Assembly (NCBI GenBank): GCA_964607705.1
Contig: CAZSLI010000022.1
Location: 1-41,011 of the forward strand
Origin: CAZSLI01 sp964607705
GTDB lineage: Bacteria > Actinomycetota > Coriobacteriia > Anaerosomatales > PHET01
Direction: 5' to 3'
DNA: 41,011 nucleotides
Below, one piece after another: positions 24,178-32,553 of this stretch; position 1 is the stretch's first letter, and every line of letters starts with the position of its first letter. The notes beneath the pieces are model-generated. The model had not been told where the DNA came from and did not search any database. It saw nothing but the letters and a program-made list of their open reading frames with translations. The translations under genes were made by a program, and so were the position numbers.

Positions 24178-25373
24178 TGGCCCGTCAACCACGCGCGATC
24201 GTGCTCGTGCTGGACAGTGTCGGCGCTGGCGCGCTGCCCGATGCGGCCGAGTACGGGGACGAGGGGTCCAATACGCTCGCGAACACCTCAAGGGCGGCCG
24301 GAGGCCTGAGCATGCCGAACCTCGGCGCCCTGGGGCTCGGCAACATCACGGACATCACCGGAGTGCCGCCTGTGGACGCGCCTGCGGCATCGTGGGGCAA
24401 GAACGCGGAGGCCAGCGCCGGCAAAGACACCACAACCGGTCACTGGGAGATGATGGGCCTGCAGCTCATGAGCCCGTTCCCCACGTATCCTGACGGGTTC
24501 CCGCCTGAGGTCCTTGAGGCATGGGAGCGCGAGACGGGGCTCGGGTGGCTCGGCAACTACCCGGCGAGTGGCACGGTCATCATCCAGGACCTCGGCGACG
24601 AGCATGTCGCCACGGGCAAGCCCATCATCTACACGAGCGCCGATTCCGTCTTCCAGATCGCGGCCCACGAAGAAGTGATACCGATCGAGGAGCTCTACCG
24701 CCTCTGCACGATCGCGCGCACGAAGGTGTGCGTGGGCGAGCACGCCGTCGGGCGCATCATCGCCCGGCCTTTCATCGGCCCGAACGCCGAGGGAGTCTAC
24801 ACGCGCACGCATCGCCGCCGGGACTACGCCCTCGAACCGCAGGAGCCCACGGTGCTGGACCGGCTGCTTGAGCACGGCATCAACAGCTACGGCATCGGCA
24901 AGATCGGCGAGATCTTCGCGTGGCGCGGCATCTGCGAGTCGCCGCACTCCGAGAACAACATGCACGGCTTCGACAATCTCGTGAAGCGCGTCAAAGACGA
25001 CACCGACAACGGCTTCGTGTTCGCGAACCTCGTGGACTTCGACATGGTGTGGGGTCACCGCAACGACGTCGACGGCTATGCGCGCGGTCTCGAAGCGGTC
25101 GACGCCCGGATCCCGGAGCTGTTCGACGCGATGGTCGATGGTGACCTGTTCATCCTGACCGCCGACCACGGTTGCGATCCCACCACCGACTCGACCGACC
25201 ACTCCCGTGAATACACGCCACTGATCGCGCACGTGAAGGGCGTGGAACGCGGCGTGGCGCTCGGCGTGCGTTCGACCTTCAGCGACATCGGCGAGACCGT
25301 CCTCGACTTCTACGGCCACGCCGGCGAGTGCGGCCGCGGCACGAGCTTCCTGGCCGAGGTGAAGGGCGCATGA
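24177..25373 (+). CDS. deoB: Phosphopentomutase
   Basis: The enzyme converts (deoxy)ribose 1-phosphate and 5-phosphate and links nucleoside breakdown to central metabolism. It has 398 residues, alkaline-phosphatase fold. Metal and catalytic motifs are L-D-S-V-G-A-G (about 12-18), D-T-T-T-G-H-W-E-M-M-G (about 84-94, with the phosphorylated Thr), F-D-M-V-W-G-H-R and T-A-D-H-G-C-D-P-T-T...T-D-H-S-R-E. The start is GTG 24177, overlapping the pilB stop by one base, with AGGGTGGTG upstream; the frame is open much further back but only inside pilB. It overlaps the next gene as ATGA, forming a nucleoside salvage pair. Confidence 0.95.
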   Translation: MARQPRAIVLVLDSVGAGALPDAAEYGDEGSNTLANTSRAAGGLSMPNLGALGLGNITDITGVPPVDAPAASWGKNAEASAGKDTTTGHWEMMGLQLMSPFPTYPDGFPPEVLEAWERETGLGWLGNYPASGTVIIQDLGDEHVATGKPIIYTSADSVFQIAAHEEVIPIEELYRLCTIARTKVCVGEHAVGRIIARPFIGPNAEGVYTRTHRRRDYALEPQEPTVLDRLLEHGINSYGIGKIGEIFAWRGICESPHSENNMHGFDNLVKRVKDDTDNGFVFANLVDFDMVWGHRNDVDGYARGLEAVDARIPELFDAMVDGDLFILTADHGCDPTTDSTDHSREYTPLIAHVKGVERGVALGVRSTFSDIGETVLDFYGHAGECGRGTSFLAEVKGA

Positions 25374-26680
25374 CCCGGCTCACGTTCGAGGAGCTCATCG
25401 AACGCAAGCGGGACGGCCACGAGCACTCCGCCGAGGAGATCGACCGCATCGTTCTCGGCTATACGGGGGGGGAGATGCCCGACTACCAGATGAGCGCGTG
25501 GCTCATGGCCGCGTACCTCAACGGCCTCAGCGCCGAGGAGACCGTTGCGTTGACCGACGCGATGGTGCGCTCCGGCCGGATCGTCGACCTGTCGAGCGTC
25601 CCGGGCGTGAAGGTCGACAAGCACTCGACGGGCGGCGTCGCCGACACCGCTACGTTGGTCATAGCGCCGCTGGTCGCCGCGTGCGGAGTGCCCGTCGCCA
25701 AGATGAGCGGCCGAGGACTCGGGCACACGGGCGGCACGCTCGACAAGCTCGAGGCCATTCCCGGTTTCCGTATCGAGTTGAGCCCCGAGGAGTTCATCGC
25801 GCAGGTGCGCGACGTGGGACTCGCCGTCATCGCGCAGTCACCGGACGTCGACCCTGCTGACAAGAAGATCTACGGGCTTCGCGACGTCACGGCCACCGTG
25901 CCGAGCGTGCCGCTCATCGTCGGCTCGATCATCAGCAAGAAGGTGGCGGGGGGCGCCCAGGCCATCCTCATCGACGTGAAGGTCGGCTCGGGCGCCTTCA
26001 TGAAGACGCTCGAGGACGCCCGCCATCTTGCGAGTGAACTCGTGCGTGTCGGGCGGGCGCTCGGGCGTGACGTCGTGTGCGAAGTCACAAGCATGGACCA
26101 GCCCCTCGGCATGGCCATCGGCAACGCGCTCGAGGTCGCCGAGGCGATCCGCGTCCTCGACGGCTCGTCGAGCTCCGACGCTCTCCGCACGGTGTCAGTG
26201 ACCTCCGCTGCCAGACTTCTCGTGCTCGCTAAGGTCGCCGAGAACCAGGAGGCTGCCGAGAAGCGCGTGCTCGACGCGCTCGAGTCCGGCGCGGCGCTCG
26301 GCAAGATGCGCGAGTGGGTCGCCGCCCAGGGCGGAGATGCGCGCGTGGTCGACGACCCGACGCTCTTGCCGCAGGCGCCGGTCATGCGGGAAGTGCGCGC
26401 GTCGACGGCCGCCTACGTGACCGGATTCGATGCCGAGGGAGTCGGTCGGGCCGCGATGCTGCTCGGCGCCGGTCGCGCCACGAAGGACGATGCGATCGAC
26501 CCCGCGGCCGGCATCGTGCTCGGCGTGCGGATCGGCGATCGCGTCGAGCCGGGTGCGCTGCTCGCTACGCTGTACGCGTCCGACGAGTCGCTGCTCGCGG
26601 CGAGCGAGGAGCGGTTCCTCGGCGCGCTGATGCTGGGCGAGACTGCGCCGACGCCGCCGCCGCTGTTCTACGAGCTGTAG
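25370..26680 (+). CDS. pdp: Pyrimidine-nucleoside phosphorylase (thymidine phosphorylase family)
   Basis: The enzyme splits thymidine, deoxyuridine and perhaps uridine with phosphate, releasing the sugar 1-phosphate that DeoB then uses. It has 436 residues, the usual length. Signatures are K-V-D-K-H-S-T-G-G-V-A-D-T (about 76-88) and S-G-R-G-L-G-H-T-G-G-T-L-D-K-L-E-A-I-P-G (about 111-130), plus a C-terminal PYNP domain. The phosphate-binding K-S-T-G-G-type loop is intact. ATG 25370 overlaps the deoB stop, with GAGGTGAAGGG upstream. It may equally be named deoA; substrate range cannot be told from sequence. Confidence 0.94.
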   Translation: MTRLTFEELIERKRDGHEHSAEEIDRIVLGYTGGEMPDYQMSAWLMAAYLNGLSAEETVALTDAMVRSGRIVDLSSVPGVKVDKHSTGGVADTATLVIAPLVAACGVPVAKMSGRGLGHTGGTLDKLEAIPGFRIELSPEEFIAQVRDVGLAVIAQSPDVDPADKKIYGLRDVTATVPSVPLIVGSIISKKVAGGAQAILIDVKVGSGAFMKTLEDARHLASELVRVGRALGRDVVCEVTSMDQPLGMAIGNALEVAEAIRVLDGSSSSDALRTVSVTSAARLLVLAKVAENQEAAEKRVLDALESGAALGKMREWVAAQGGDARVVDDPTLLPQAPVMREVRASTAAYVTGFDAEGVGRAAMLLGAGRATKDDAIDPAAGIVLGVRIGDRVEPGALLATLYASDESLLAASEERFLGALMLGETAPTPPPLFYEL

Positions 26681-26691
26681 GCGCGCGGTCG

Positions 26692-29331
26692 ATGCGCATC
26701 GTCGTCGGACATGCGAATCCTGACTTCGACGCCTACGCGGCGACGGTAGCGGCGACGAAGCTGTTCGAGGGCGCCAAGGGCGTGTTCCTCGGCACGCAGA
26801 ACGCCAACGTGCGTTCCTTCCACAACCTGCACGAGGACTTTCTCGACTTCGTAGAGCTGAAGCAGCTCGACCTCGACCAGGTCGACGAGGTCGTGATGGT
26901 CGATACGCGCGACCCCGACCGCGTGGGCGAGATCGGCGTATTGATCGGCAAGCCAGGCGTGAACGTGGTCATCTACGACCATCACCCGCCCCAGGAGGGC
27001 GACTTCCAGGGCGGCGAGGACCGTTCCCTCGATGTGGGCGCGACCACGTCGATCCTCGTACACGAGATCAAGCAGCGAGGGATCGAGATCGCACCCATCG
27101 AAGCGTCCGTGATGCTCCTCGGCATCCATGAGGACACGGGTTCGCTCACCTACCCCAACGCCACGGCCTACGATGCCGACGCCGCCGCGTACCTCATGGC
27201 GGTCGGCGCCGACATGGAGGTGCTCAACCAGTTCCTGTCTCGCACGCTCGACGCCGGGCAGCAGGACCTGCTGCGGCAACTCGAGACGTCCATCGAGGTC
27301 TGGGACGTCAACGGCCAGGAAGTGGCGGTCGGGACCGCCGAGGCGGCGGACTACGTGGACTCTGCAAGCGTCCTCACGCACTACATCGTCGAGGACATGG
27401 GGTTCAAGGTGGCGATCGCGATCGTTCGAATGCCCGAGCGTGTCCAGATAGTGGCGCGCTCTCGTCTGGCCGAGGTCGACGTGGGGGCCGTGATGACGCG
27501 CGTGGGGGGCGGAGGTCACCCGCAGGCGGCGTCGGCGGGCTTTCGCGAGATCGCGCTCGACGACGCGATCCGGTGCGTACACGAGGCGCTCGAAGCGGAG
27601 GTCCCCGCCCCGCTGAGAGCGGCTGACGTCATGAGCACCCCGGTGCGGACCATCGCCCCGCGTGCCGGCATGCGCGAAGCGGGGGAGCTGATGGCGCGCT
27701 GGGGCCACGGAGGCCTTCCCGTCGTCGAGCACGGGGTTCTTCTCGGCATCGTGACGCGCAAGGACGTGGACAAGGCGCTCGGGCACGGTTTGGGGCACGC
27801 GCCGGTCACCGGGTTCATGGGACGAGATGTCGTCACGGTCGGACCTGAGGTGACGCTGTCCGACCTCGAGCGGCTGCTTGCCGGGCGGGGGATCGGACGC
27901 GTGCCGGTGGTGAAGGACGGCCTGATGCTCGGCATCGTGACCCGCAAGGACGTCTTGCGCGCCGAGCACGGCGACGCGTACCTAGACCGCCGTCTCGCGC
28001 GGTCTCATCCGCAGGCGACGGAGCGGTTCCTCGGCGGCGTGGAGACGCTGCTGCCTGAGCACGTGCGGGAGGCGCTCGCGCGGCTCGGCGAGTTGGCAGG
28101 GGAGCGTGGAGAGCGTGCACATGTCGTCGGCGGCTTCGTGCGTGACATGGTGCTCGGGCGGCGCAATCTGGACGTCGACGTGGTGATCGAGGGGGACGGC
28201 ATCGCGTTCGCCGAGGCGGCCGCAGAAGCGATGGGCGGCCGCGTCAAGGTCCACCGCCGCTTCGGAACCGCGGTCATCGTCTTGTCGCGTGACTTCCACG
28301 TGGACGTCGCGAGCAGCCGCAGCGAGTACTACACCCGGCCGGGTGCGCTGCCCACGGTCGAGCGCTCGACTCTTCGGCAGGACCTCTTCCGCCGCGACTT
28401 CACGATCAACGCGATGGCCGCGTGCATCGAGCCAGCCTGTTTCGGACAGCTTGCGGACCCGTTCGGCGGCTTGGTCGATCTCGAGCGCCGCTCGGTGCGC
28501 GTCATGCACTCGCTGTCGTTCATCGACGACCCTACGCGCATCCTGCGGGCGGCGCGCTTCGAGGAGCGCTACGGGTTCCGCATGGATCCCTTCACTGAGG
28601 CGCAGGCGCGTCAAGCGGTGCAGATGGGCATGCTCGCAGAGGTCTCCGGCGCTCGCATCCGCGAGGAGCTCGTCGACATCGTGGACGAGGAGCGTCCCGC
28701 CGAGGTGTTCTTGCGCCTCCTCGAGCTCGACGCGCTCGATGCGCTCGTTCCCGAGGGCGTTTTGGCGTCGGGCGCCGCTGCGCTCGTGGCGGCGAGCGAG
28801 GGCGCGCTGCCGGTGCTGGAGCAGCTCCTCGGCAGGCCTTTGAGGCGGCGGTATGCGGTCATCGGGGCGTTGGCGCACGGTGCGAGCCGCGCGCAGTGCG
28901 AGCGCTGGCTGCGGCACTTCAGGTTCGGCCGCGAGTATGCCGAGGTGGCGCTCGCTGTCGCAGGCCGGGTGCCGGCCGTGCTGCGCGCTCTCCGCGACCG
29001 GCGTGGGATGCGCGATAGCAGGCTCTTCCGGCTGCTGGCCCCGCTGCCGCCCGAGGCGCTCGCAGTCGCGGCGGCCGCAGCCGACGGGCAGGCGCTCAAG
29101 CGCATCGAGCGCTACGCCGGCGAGCTTGCGCACGTACGGGCAGCCGTGAACGGCCGGGACCTCATTGAGATGGGGTACGAGCCGACCGAGGCGTTCGCCG
29201 CTATACTGGCCCGAGCCTTCGATGACCGGCTCGACGGGCGTGCGGTCGGACGCAGCGCCGAGTTGGCCAACCTGAGACGGCGCGCACAGCGCGTTCTCGG
29301 CAACCCGAATCCACGAGGAGACACCGCTTGA
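26692..29331 (+). CDS. DHH-DHHA1 / CBS pair / CCA-tRNA nucleotidyltransferase fusion
   Basis: The 879-residue protein has three parts. Residues about 1-300 are a DHH phosphoesterase: N-P-D-F-D-A (about 8), D-T-R-D-P-D (about 70), Y-D-H-H-P (about 97) and DHHA1 G-G-G-H-P-Q-A-A-S (about 270). Residues about 310-425 are two CBS domains, starting A-D-V-M-S-T-P-V and F-M-G-R-D-V-V-T-V. Residues from about 470 are a class II nucleotidyltransferase: G-G-F-V-R-D, catalytic L-D-V-D-V-V-I-E-G-D, R-R-D-F-T-I-N-A-M-A and D-P-T-R-I-L-R-A-A-R-F, then an RNA-binding tail. Known relatives add A or CCA to tRNA; the DHH part may be a nanoRNase or phosphatase. The CBS pair suggests adenosine-nucleotide control. 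ATG 26692 is the family start although its ribosome site is weak. Confidence 0.92.
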   Translation: MRIVVGHANPDFDAYAATVAATKLFEGAKGVFLGTQNANVRSFHNLHEDFLDFVELKQLDLDQVDEVVMVDTRDPDRVGEIGVLIGKPGVNVVIYDHHPPQEGDFQGGEDRSLDVGATTSILVHEIKQRGIEIAPIEASVMLLGIHEDTGSLTYPNATAYDADAAAYLMAVGADMEVLNQFLSRTLDAGQQDLLRQLETSIEVWDVNGQEVAVGTAEAADYVDSASVLTHYIVEDMGFKVAIAIVRMPERVQIVARSRLAEVDVGAVMTRVGGGGHPQAASAGFREIALDDAIRCVHEALEAEVPAPLRAADVMSTPVRTIAPRAGMREAGELMARWGHGGLPVVEHGVLLGIVTRKDVDKALGHGLGHAPVTGFMGRDVVTVGPEVTLSDLERLLAGRGIGRVPVVKDGLMLGIVTRKDVLRAEHGDAYLDRRLARSHPQATERFLGGVETLLPEHVREALARLGELAGERGERAHVVGGFVRDMVLGRRNLDVDVVIEGDGIAFAEAAAEAMGGRVKVHRRFGTAVIVLSRDFHVDVASSRSEYYTRPGALPTVERSTLRQDLFRRDFTINAMAACIEPACFGQLADPFGGLVDLERRSVRVMHSLSFIDDPTRILRAARFEERYGFRMDPFTEAQARQAVQMGMLAEVSGARIREELVDIVDEERPAEVFLRLLELDALDALVPEGVLASGAAALVAASEGALPVLEQLLGRPLRRRYAVIGALAHGASRAQCERWLRHFRFGREYAEVALAVAGRVPAVLRALRDRRGMRDSRLFRLLAPLPPEALAVAAAAADGQALKRIERYAGELAHVRAAVNGRDLIEMGYEPTEAFAAILARAFDDRLDGRAVGRSAELANLRRRAQRVLGNPNPRGDTA

Positions 29332-29984
29332 GCGGATTGCTACTGCCCATCCTCCAGTTCCTTCTCATACTGCCCGCGATCGTGCTGCACGAGGTCTCAC
29401 ACGGTTTCGTGGCGTACCGGCTCGGGGACCCCACCGCGAAGCAGGCCGGTCGGCTGACCCTCAACCCGATCAAGCACATCGACCTCTTCGGAACGCTACT
29501 GCTGCCCGCGTTCCTGCTGCTTGCTTCGGGCGGGAAGTTCTCCTTCGGCTACGCCAAGCCGGTGCCGGTGAACCCGCACTTCTTCAAGAACTACCGGACC
29601 GGGTTCTTCCTGACCGGGATCGCCGGACCCACGACCAACCTGTTGCTGGCCACCGCATCGGGGGTCCTGGTGCGCGTACTTGGTGCGGACAGTTTCGTCG
29701 GCGTGGTGTTCTACTACTTCGCGTACATGAACCTGGTGCTGATGTTCTTCAACCTGATACCGCTGCCGCCGCTTGATGGCTCTCGCATCATCCCGCTGTT
29801 CCTGAGCGACGCGGGCATGCGCACGTATGCGCGTGTCGAGCAGTACGGCTTCGGACTCCTGCTATTGCTGCTGTGGGGAGTGCCCACTCTCACACGCATG
29901 ATGGGCATCCCGTTCGACCCGATGGACGTCTACTTCTCGTACACCGTCGACAAGTTGATGCCGCTTCTCACCGGTGTCGGCTAG
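29328..29984 (+). CDS. M50-family (site-2-protease-like) membrane zinc metalloprotease
   Basis: This is a 218-residue membrane protein with about five or six helices. The zinc site H-E-V-S-H is in the first helix (about 21-25) and the third ligand lies in P-L-P-P-L-D-G-S-R-I (about 146-155), where N-L-x-P-x-P-P-L-D-G is the family motif. The glycine-rich T-G-I-A-G-P-T-T-N motif lies between. This is the short group without PDZ or CBS domains. Such proteases cut membrane proteins, but the substrate here is unknown. The start is TTG 29328, overlapping the previous stop as TTGA, with GAGGAG 7 bases upstream. Confidence 0.9.
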   Translation: MSGLLLPILQFLLILPAIVLHEVSHGFVAYRLGDPTAKQAGRLTLNPIKHIDLFGTLLLPAFLLLASGGKFSFGYAKPVPVNPHFFKNYRTGFFLTGIAGPTTNLLLATASGVLVRVLGADSFVGVVFYYFAYMNLVLMFFNLIPLPPLDGSRIIPLFLSDAGMRTYARVEQYGFGLLLLLLWGVPTLTRMMGIPFDPMDVYFSYTVDKLMPLLTGVG

Positions 29985-30010
29985 ACCCGCCGCGCGGGCG
30001 GTGCCTGCGC

Positions 30011-30016
30011 TATGAT
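30011..30016 (+). promoter_or_regulatory. -10 element candidate for trpS
   Basis: TATGAT lies 39 bases before the trpS start and is one mismatch from consensus. No good -35 is seen 16-18 bases upstream. Confidence 0.35.
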
Positions 30017-30055
30017 TGACCGACCGACCACCCGGCATCCCAGGAGTCTGTTCGC

Positions 30056-31132
30056 GTGACCAAGAAGCGCACCCTCACCGGCTACCGCCCGACCGGCAAG
30101 CTCCACATCGGGCACTGGTTCGGCAACCTGCAGAACATGCTGCGTATGCAGCACGAGTACGACGCCTACTACTTCATCGCCGACTACCACGCGCTCACGA
30201 GCGACTGGGCCGATCCGAGCGGCATCGCCACCTCCACTGAGGAGATGGTCCTCGACTGGTGCGCCGCCGGCCTCGACCCCGAGGTCTGCACGATCTACCG
30301 GCAGAGCGACGTGCCCGAGGTCTCCGAGCTGATGCTCTTCTTCAGCATGGTGCTCCCGATGCCGTGGCTCGAGCGCACGCCCAGCTACAAGGAGCAGCGT
30401 GCCCAGATCACGAGCAAGGACCTGGGCAACGTCGGCTTCTTCCTCTATCCGGCGTTGCAGGCGGCAGACATCGCGATCGTGCTGGCAGACGCCGTGCCCG
30501 TGGGAGAGGACCAGATCCCACACCTCGAGCTGACACGCGAGATCGTGCGCCGCTTCAATACCACCTATGGTGACTTCCTTGTTGAGCCGCAGGCGATCAT
30601 CGCCACCGAGGGCGCGCGCGTTCCCGGCACCGACGGCCGCAAGATGAGCAAGAGCTATGGCAACGCGATCTACATCAGTGACCCGGAAGACGAGATGCGT
30701 GCCAAGGTCATGAGCTTCATGACCGACCCCGCCCGCAAGCTCAAGACCGATCCGGGCGACCCCGACATCTGCCCGCTCCACCAGGTCCACAAGCTCATCG
30801 CGCCCGCCGAGGAGATCGCCGAGTGGGACCGCTGCTGCCGCGTGGCCGAATGCGGCTGCGTGGCGCACAAGCGCAAACTCGCCGACGACCTCGTCGCGTA
30901 CTTCGCGCCGTTCCAGGCAAAGCGCGCCGAGCTCGCGGCGATCCCCGGGTTCGCGGACGAAGTACTCGCCGGTGGCGTCGCGAAGGCCAAGCCGGTCACG
31001 AGCACGGTCGTCTCCACGTGCCGCGAGCTGATCGGTCTGGACCCGCGCACGAACCTCTCGGCGGGCATCGAGCGACGTGACCCCAACGCCGTCGCCGAGG
31101 AGTCGCACCCGTCGTTCCTCGACGCCGAGTAG
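30056..31132 (+). CDS. trpS: Tryptophanyl-tRNA synthetase
   Basis: This class I synthetase charges tRNA-Trp. It has 358 residues. The nucleotide-binding HIGH motif is in K-L-H-I-G-H-W-F-G-N (about 14-23). The KMSKS loop is K-M-S-K-S-Y-G-N (about 196-203). The tryptophan-pocket segments Y-P-A-L-Q-A-A-D-I and V-G-E-D-Q are present. Four cysteines near 260-272 (C-C-R-V-A-E-C-G-C) could bind metal; some TrpRS enzymes carry an iron-sulfur cluster in the C-terminal part, but this is only suggestive. The GTG start follows CAGGAG by about 9 bases. scpA begins 18 bases after its stop. Confidence 0.95.
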   Translation: MTKKRTLTGYRPTGKLHIGHWFGNLQNMLRMQHEYDAYYFIADYHALTSDWADPSGIATSTEEMVLDWCAAGLDPEVCTIYRQSDVPEVSELMLFFSMVLPMPWLERTPSYKEQRAQITSKDLGNVGFFLYPALQAADIAIVLADAVPVGEDQIPHLELTREIVRRFNTTYGDFLVEPQAIIATEGARVPGTDGRKMSKSYGNAIYISDPEDEMRAKVMSFMTDPARKLKTDPGDPDICPLHQVHKLIAPAEEIAEWDRCCRVAECGCVAHKRKLADDLVAYFAPFQAKRAELAAIPGFADEVLAGGVAKAKPVTSTVVSTCRELIGLDPRTNLSAGIERRDPNAVAEESHPSFLDAE

Positions 31133-31150
31133 CGGACGAGACGCGCCCGC

Positions 31151-31936
31151 GTGAGCTACACGGTCAAGACAGACGTATTCGAGGGTCCCTTCGACCTGCT
31201 GCTGCACCTCGTGAGCAGGCAGAAGCTCGACGTCTCGGCGATCTCGATCTCCCAGGTCGCCGACCAGTACATCGATCACATCGACAAGATGCGGGAGCTC
31301 GACCTCGACGTCGCCAGCGAGTTCCTTCTGCTCGCGGCGACGTTGCTCGAGATCAAGGCTGCGTCGCTGCTGCCCAAGACAGAGGCCTACGTCGGCGACG
31401 AGCTCGACGATCTTTCGCCCGAAGAGGCCCGCGACATCCTCATCGCGCGCCTGCTCGCCTACAAGCAGTTCAAGAACATCGCTGGCGAGCTGTCGGCGCG
31501 CATGGAGTCCGAGGACCGCACCCATCCTCGGCAGGCGGGGCTTGAGACCGAGTTCCTGGGGCTCATGCCGGACTACCTCGAAGGCATCACGCTGCACGGT
31601 CTCGCGGTCATCTGCGCCGACCTCGAGCATCGGCGCGAGGTGTTCCTGCTCGAGGCCGAGCACGTGGCCAGCATGCCGATCTCGCTCGAGCTGCACGCCG
31701 AGAGCGTGCGGCGCACCGTCTCGCGCCAGGGGCGGGCGAGCTTCTCGGAGCTGGTGGGCGAGGACCCGTCTCCGGAGGTCGTGGTCGTCACCTTCCTGGC
31801 CATCCTGGAGCTGTACAAGCGCGGACTCGTTGATGTCGCCCAGGACGCCCTCTTCGGCGACATCGTCATAACCCAGTTGAGTGAGGAAGAAGCCGCGCGA
31901 CGCGGCGTCTCCAAGGAGGAGTTCCACGATGAGTGA
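31151..31936 (+). CDS. scpA: Segregation and condensation protein A
   Basis: This kleisin bridges the heads of the SMC condensin and helps chromosome segregation. It has 261 residues. The N-terminal V-F-E-G-P-F-D-L-L-L-H-L (about 9-20) and the segment S-E-F-L-L-L-A-A-T-L-L-E-I-K-A-A-S-L-L-P (about 56-75) are diagnostic. The C-terminal winged helix includes V-V-T-F-L-A-I-L-E-L-Y-K-R-G (about 215-228). The GTG start has only a weak ribosome site. It overlaps scpB by 8 bases. Confidence 0.95.
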   Translation: MSYTVKTDVFEGPFDLLLHLVSRQKLDVSAISISQVADQYIDHIDKMRELDLDVASEFLLLAATLLEIKAASLLPKTEAYVGDELDDLSPEEARDILIARLLAYKQFKNIAGELSARMESEDRTHPRQAGLETEFLGLMPDYLEGITLHGLAVICADLEHRREVFLLEAEHVASMPISLELHAESVRRTVSRQGRASFSELVGEDPSPEVVVVTFLAILELYKRGLVDVAQDALFGDIVITQLSEEEAARRGVSKEEFHDE

Positions 31937-32552
31937 CGGCATCAAGGGCGCCGTTGAGGCCCTTCTGTTCGTGAGCGACGAGCCGGTTTCGGCGGCTCGT
32001 CTGGCGCGGGTGCTCGAGGCGGCTCCCGGAGAGGTCGAGGCGTCGCTCGCCGACCTTGCCGAGGAGTACCGCGAGCAAGAGCGCGGCTTCCAGCTCCGCG
32101 AGGTCGCGGGTGGCTGGCGGCTCTACACGCACCCGGCGCATCACGACGTCATCGAGCAGTACGTGCTCTCGTGGGATACCCGCCGCCTGTCACAGGCTGC
32201 GCTCGAAGCGCTTGCCGTGGTCGCCTACCACCAGCCGGTCACGCGTGCCGGGGTCAACGCCGTCCGCGGCGTGAACTCCGAAGGCGTCATCGCGTCGCTC
32301 ATGGAGAAGGGCCTCGTCCGCGAGGTGGGACGCGACAAGAACCAGGGCAACGCGATCCTGTACGGCACCACCCGCACCTTCCTCGAGAAGTTCGGCCTGA
32401 AGGACCTCAACGAGCTTCCGCCCCTCGACGAGTTCGCGCCGGACTCGGATACCGAACGTGCGATCCGCGAGCGCCTCTCCTCGGGCGACTCACCGATGAT
32501 CGCCGCGATCGAGCACGACGAGGACGAGGGCGACCTCGAGATGATCGACTAG
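31929..32552 (+). CDS. scpB: Segregation and condensation protein B
   Basis: This is the partner of ScpA in the SMC complex: 207 residues, two winged-helix domains. The pattern E-A-L-L-F-V-S-D-E-P-V (about 10-20) and the segment L-S-Q-A-A-L-E-A-L-A-V-V-A-Y-H-Q-P-V-T-R (about 87-106) are typical, as is the G-R-D-K-N-x-G-N-A-x-L-Y-G-T-T segment. ATG 31929 is chosen because AGGAGGAG lies about 6 bases upstream and the family N-terminus begins there. The acidic C-terminal tail is not conserved. Confidence 0.95.
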   Translation: MSDGIKGAVEALLFVSDEPVSAARLARVLEAAPGEVEASLADLAEEYREQERGFQLREVAGGWRLYTHPAHHDVIEQYVLSWDTRRLSQAALEALAVVAYHQPVTRAGVNAVRGVNSEGVIASLMEKGLVREVGRDKNQGNAILYGTTRTFLEKFGLKDLNELPPLDEFAPDSDTERAIRERLSSGDSPMIAAIEHDEDEGDLEMID

Positions 32553-32553
32553 C

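Noticed and set aside
29981..30005. GC-rich inverted repeat CCGCC/GGCGG after the M50 protease gene as a terminator
   Set aside because: The stem is only 5 base pairs and no T run follows.
29981..31945. Long minus-strand open frame opposite trpS and scpA
   Set aside because: It is a shadow of two clear plus-strand genes. No family motif or ribosome site supports it.
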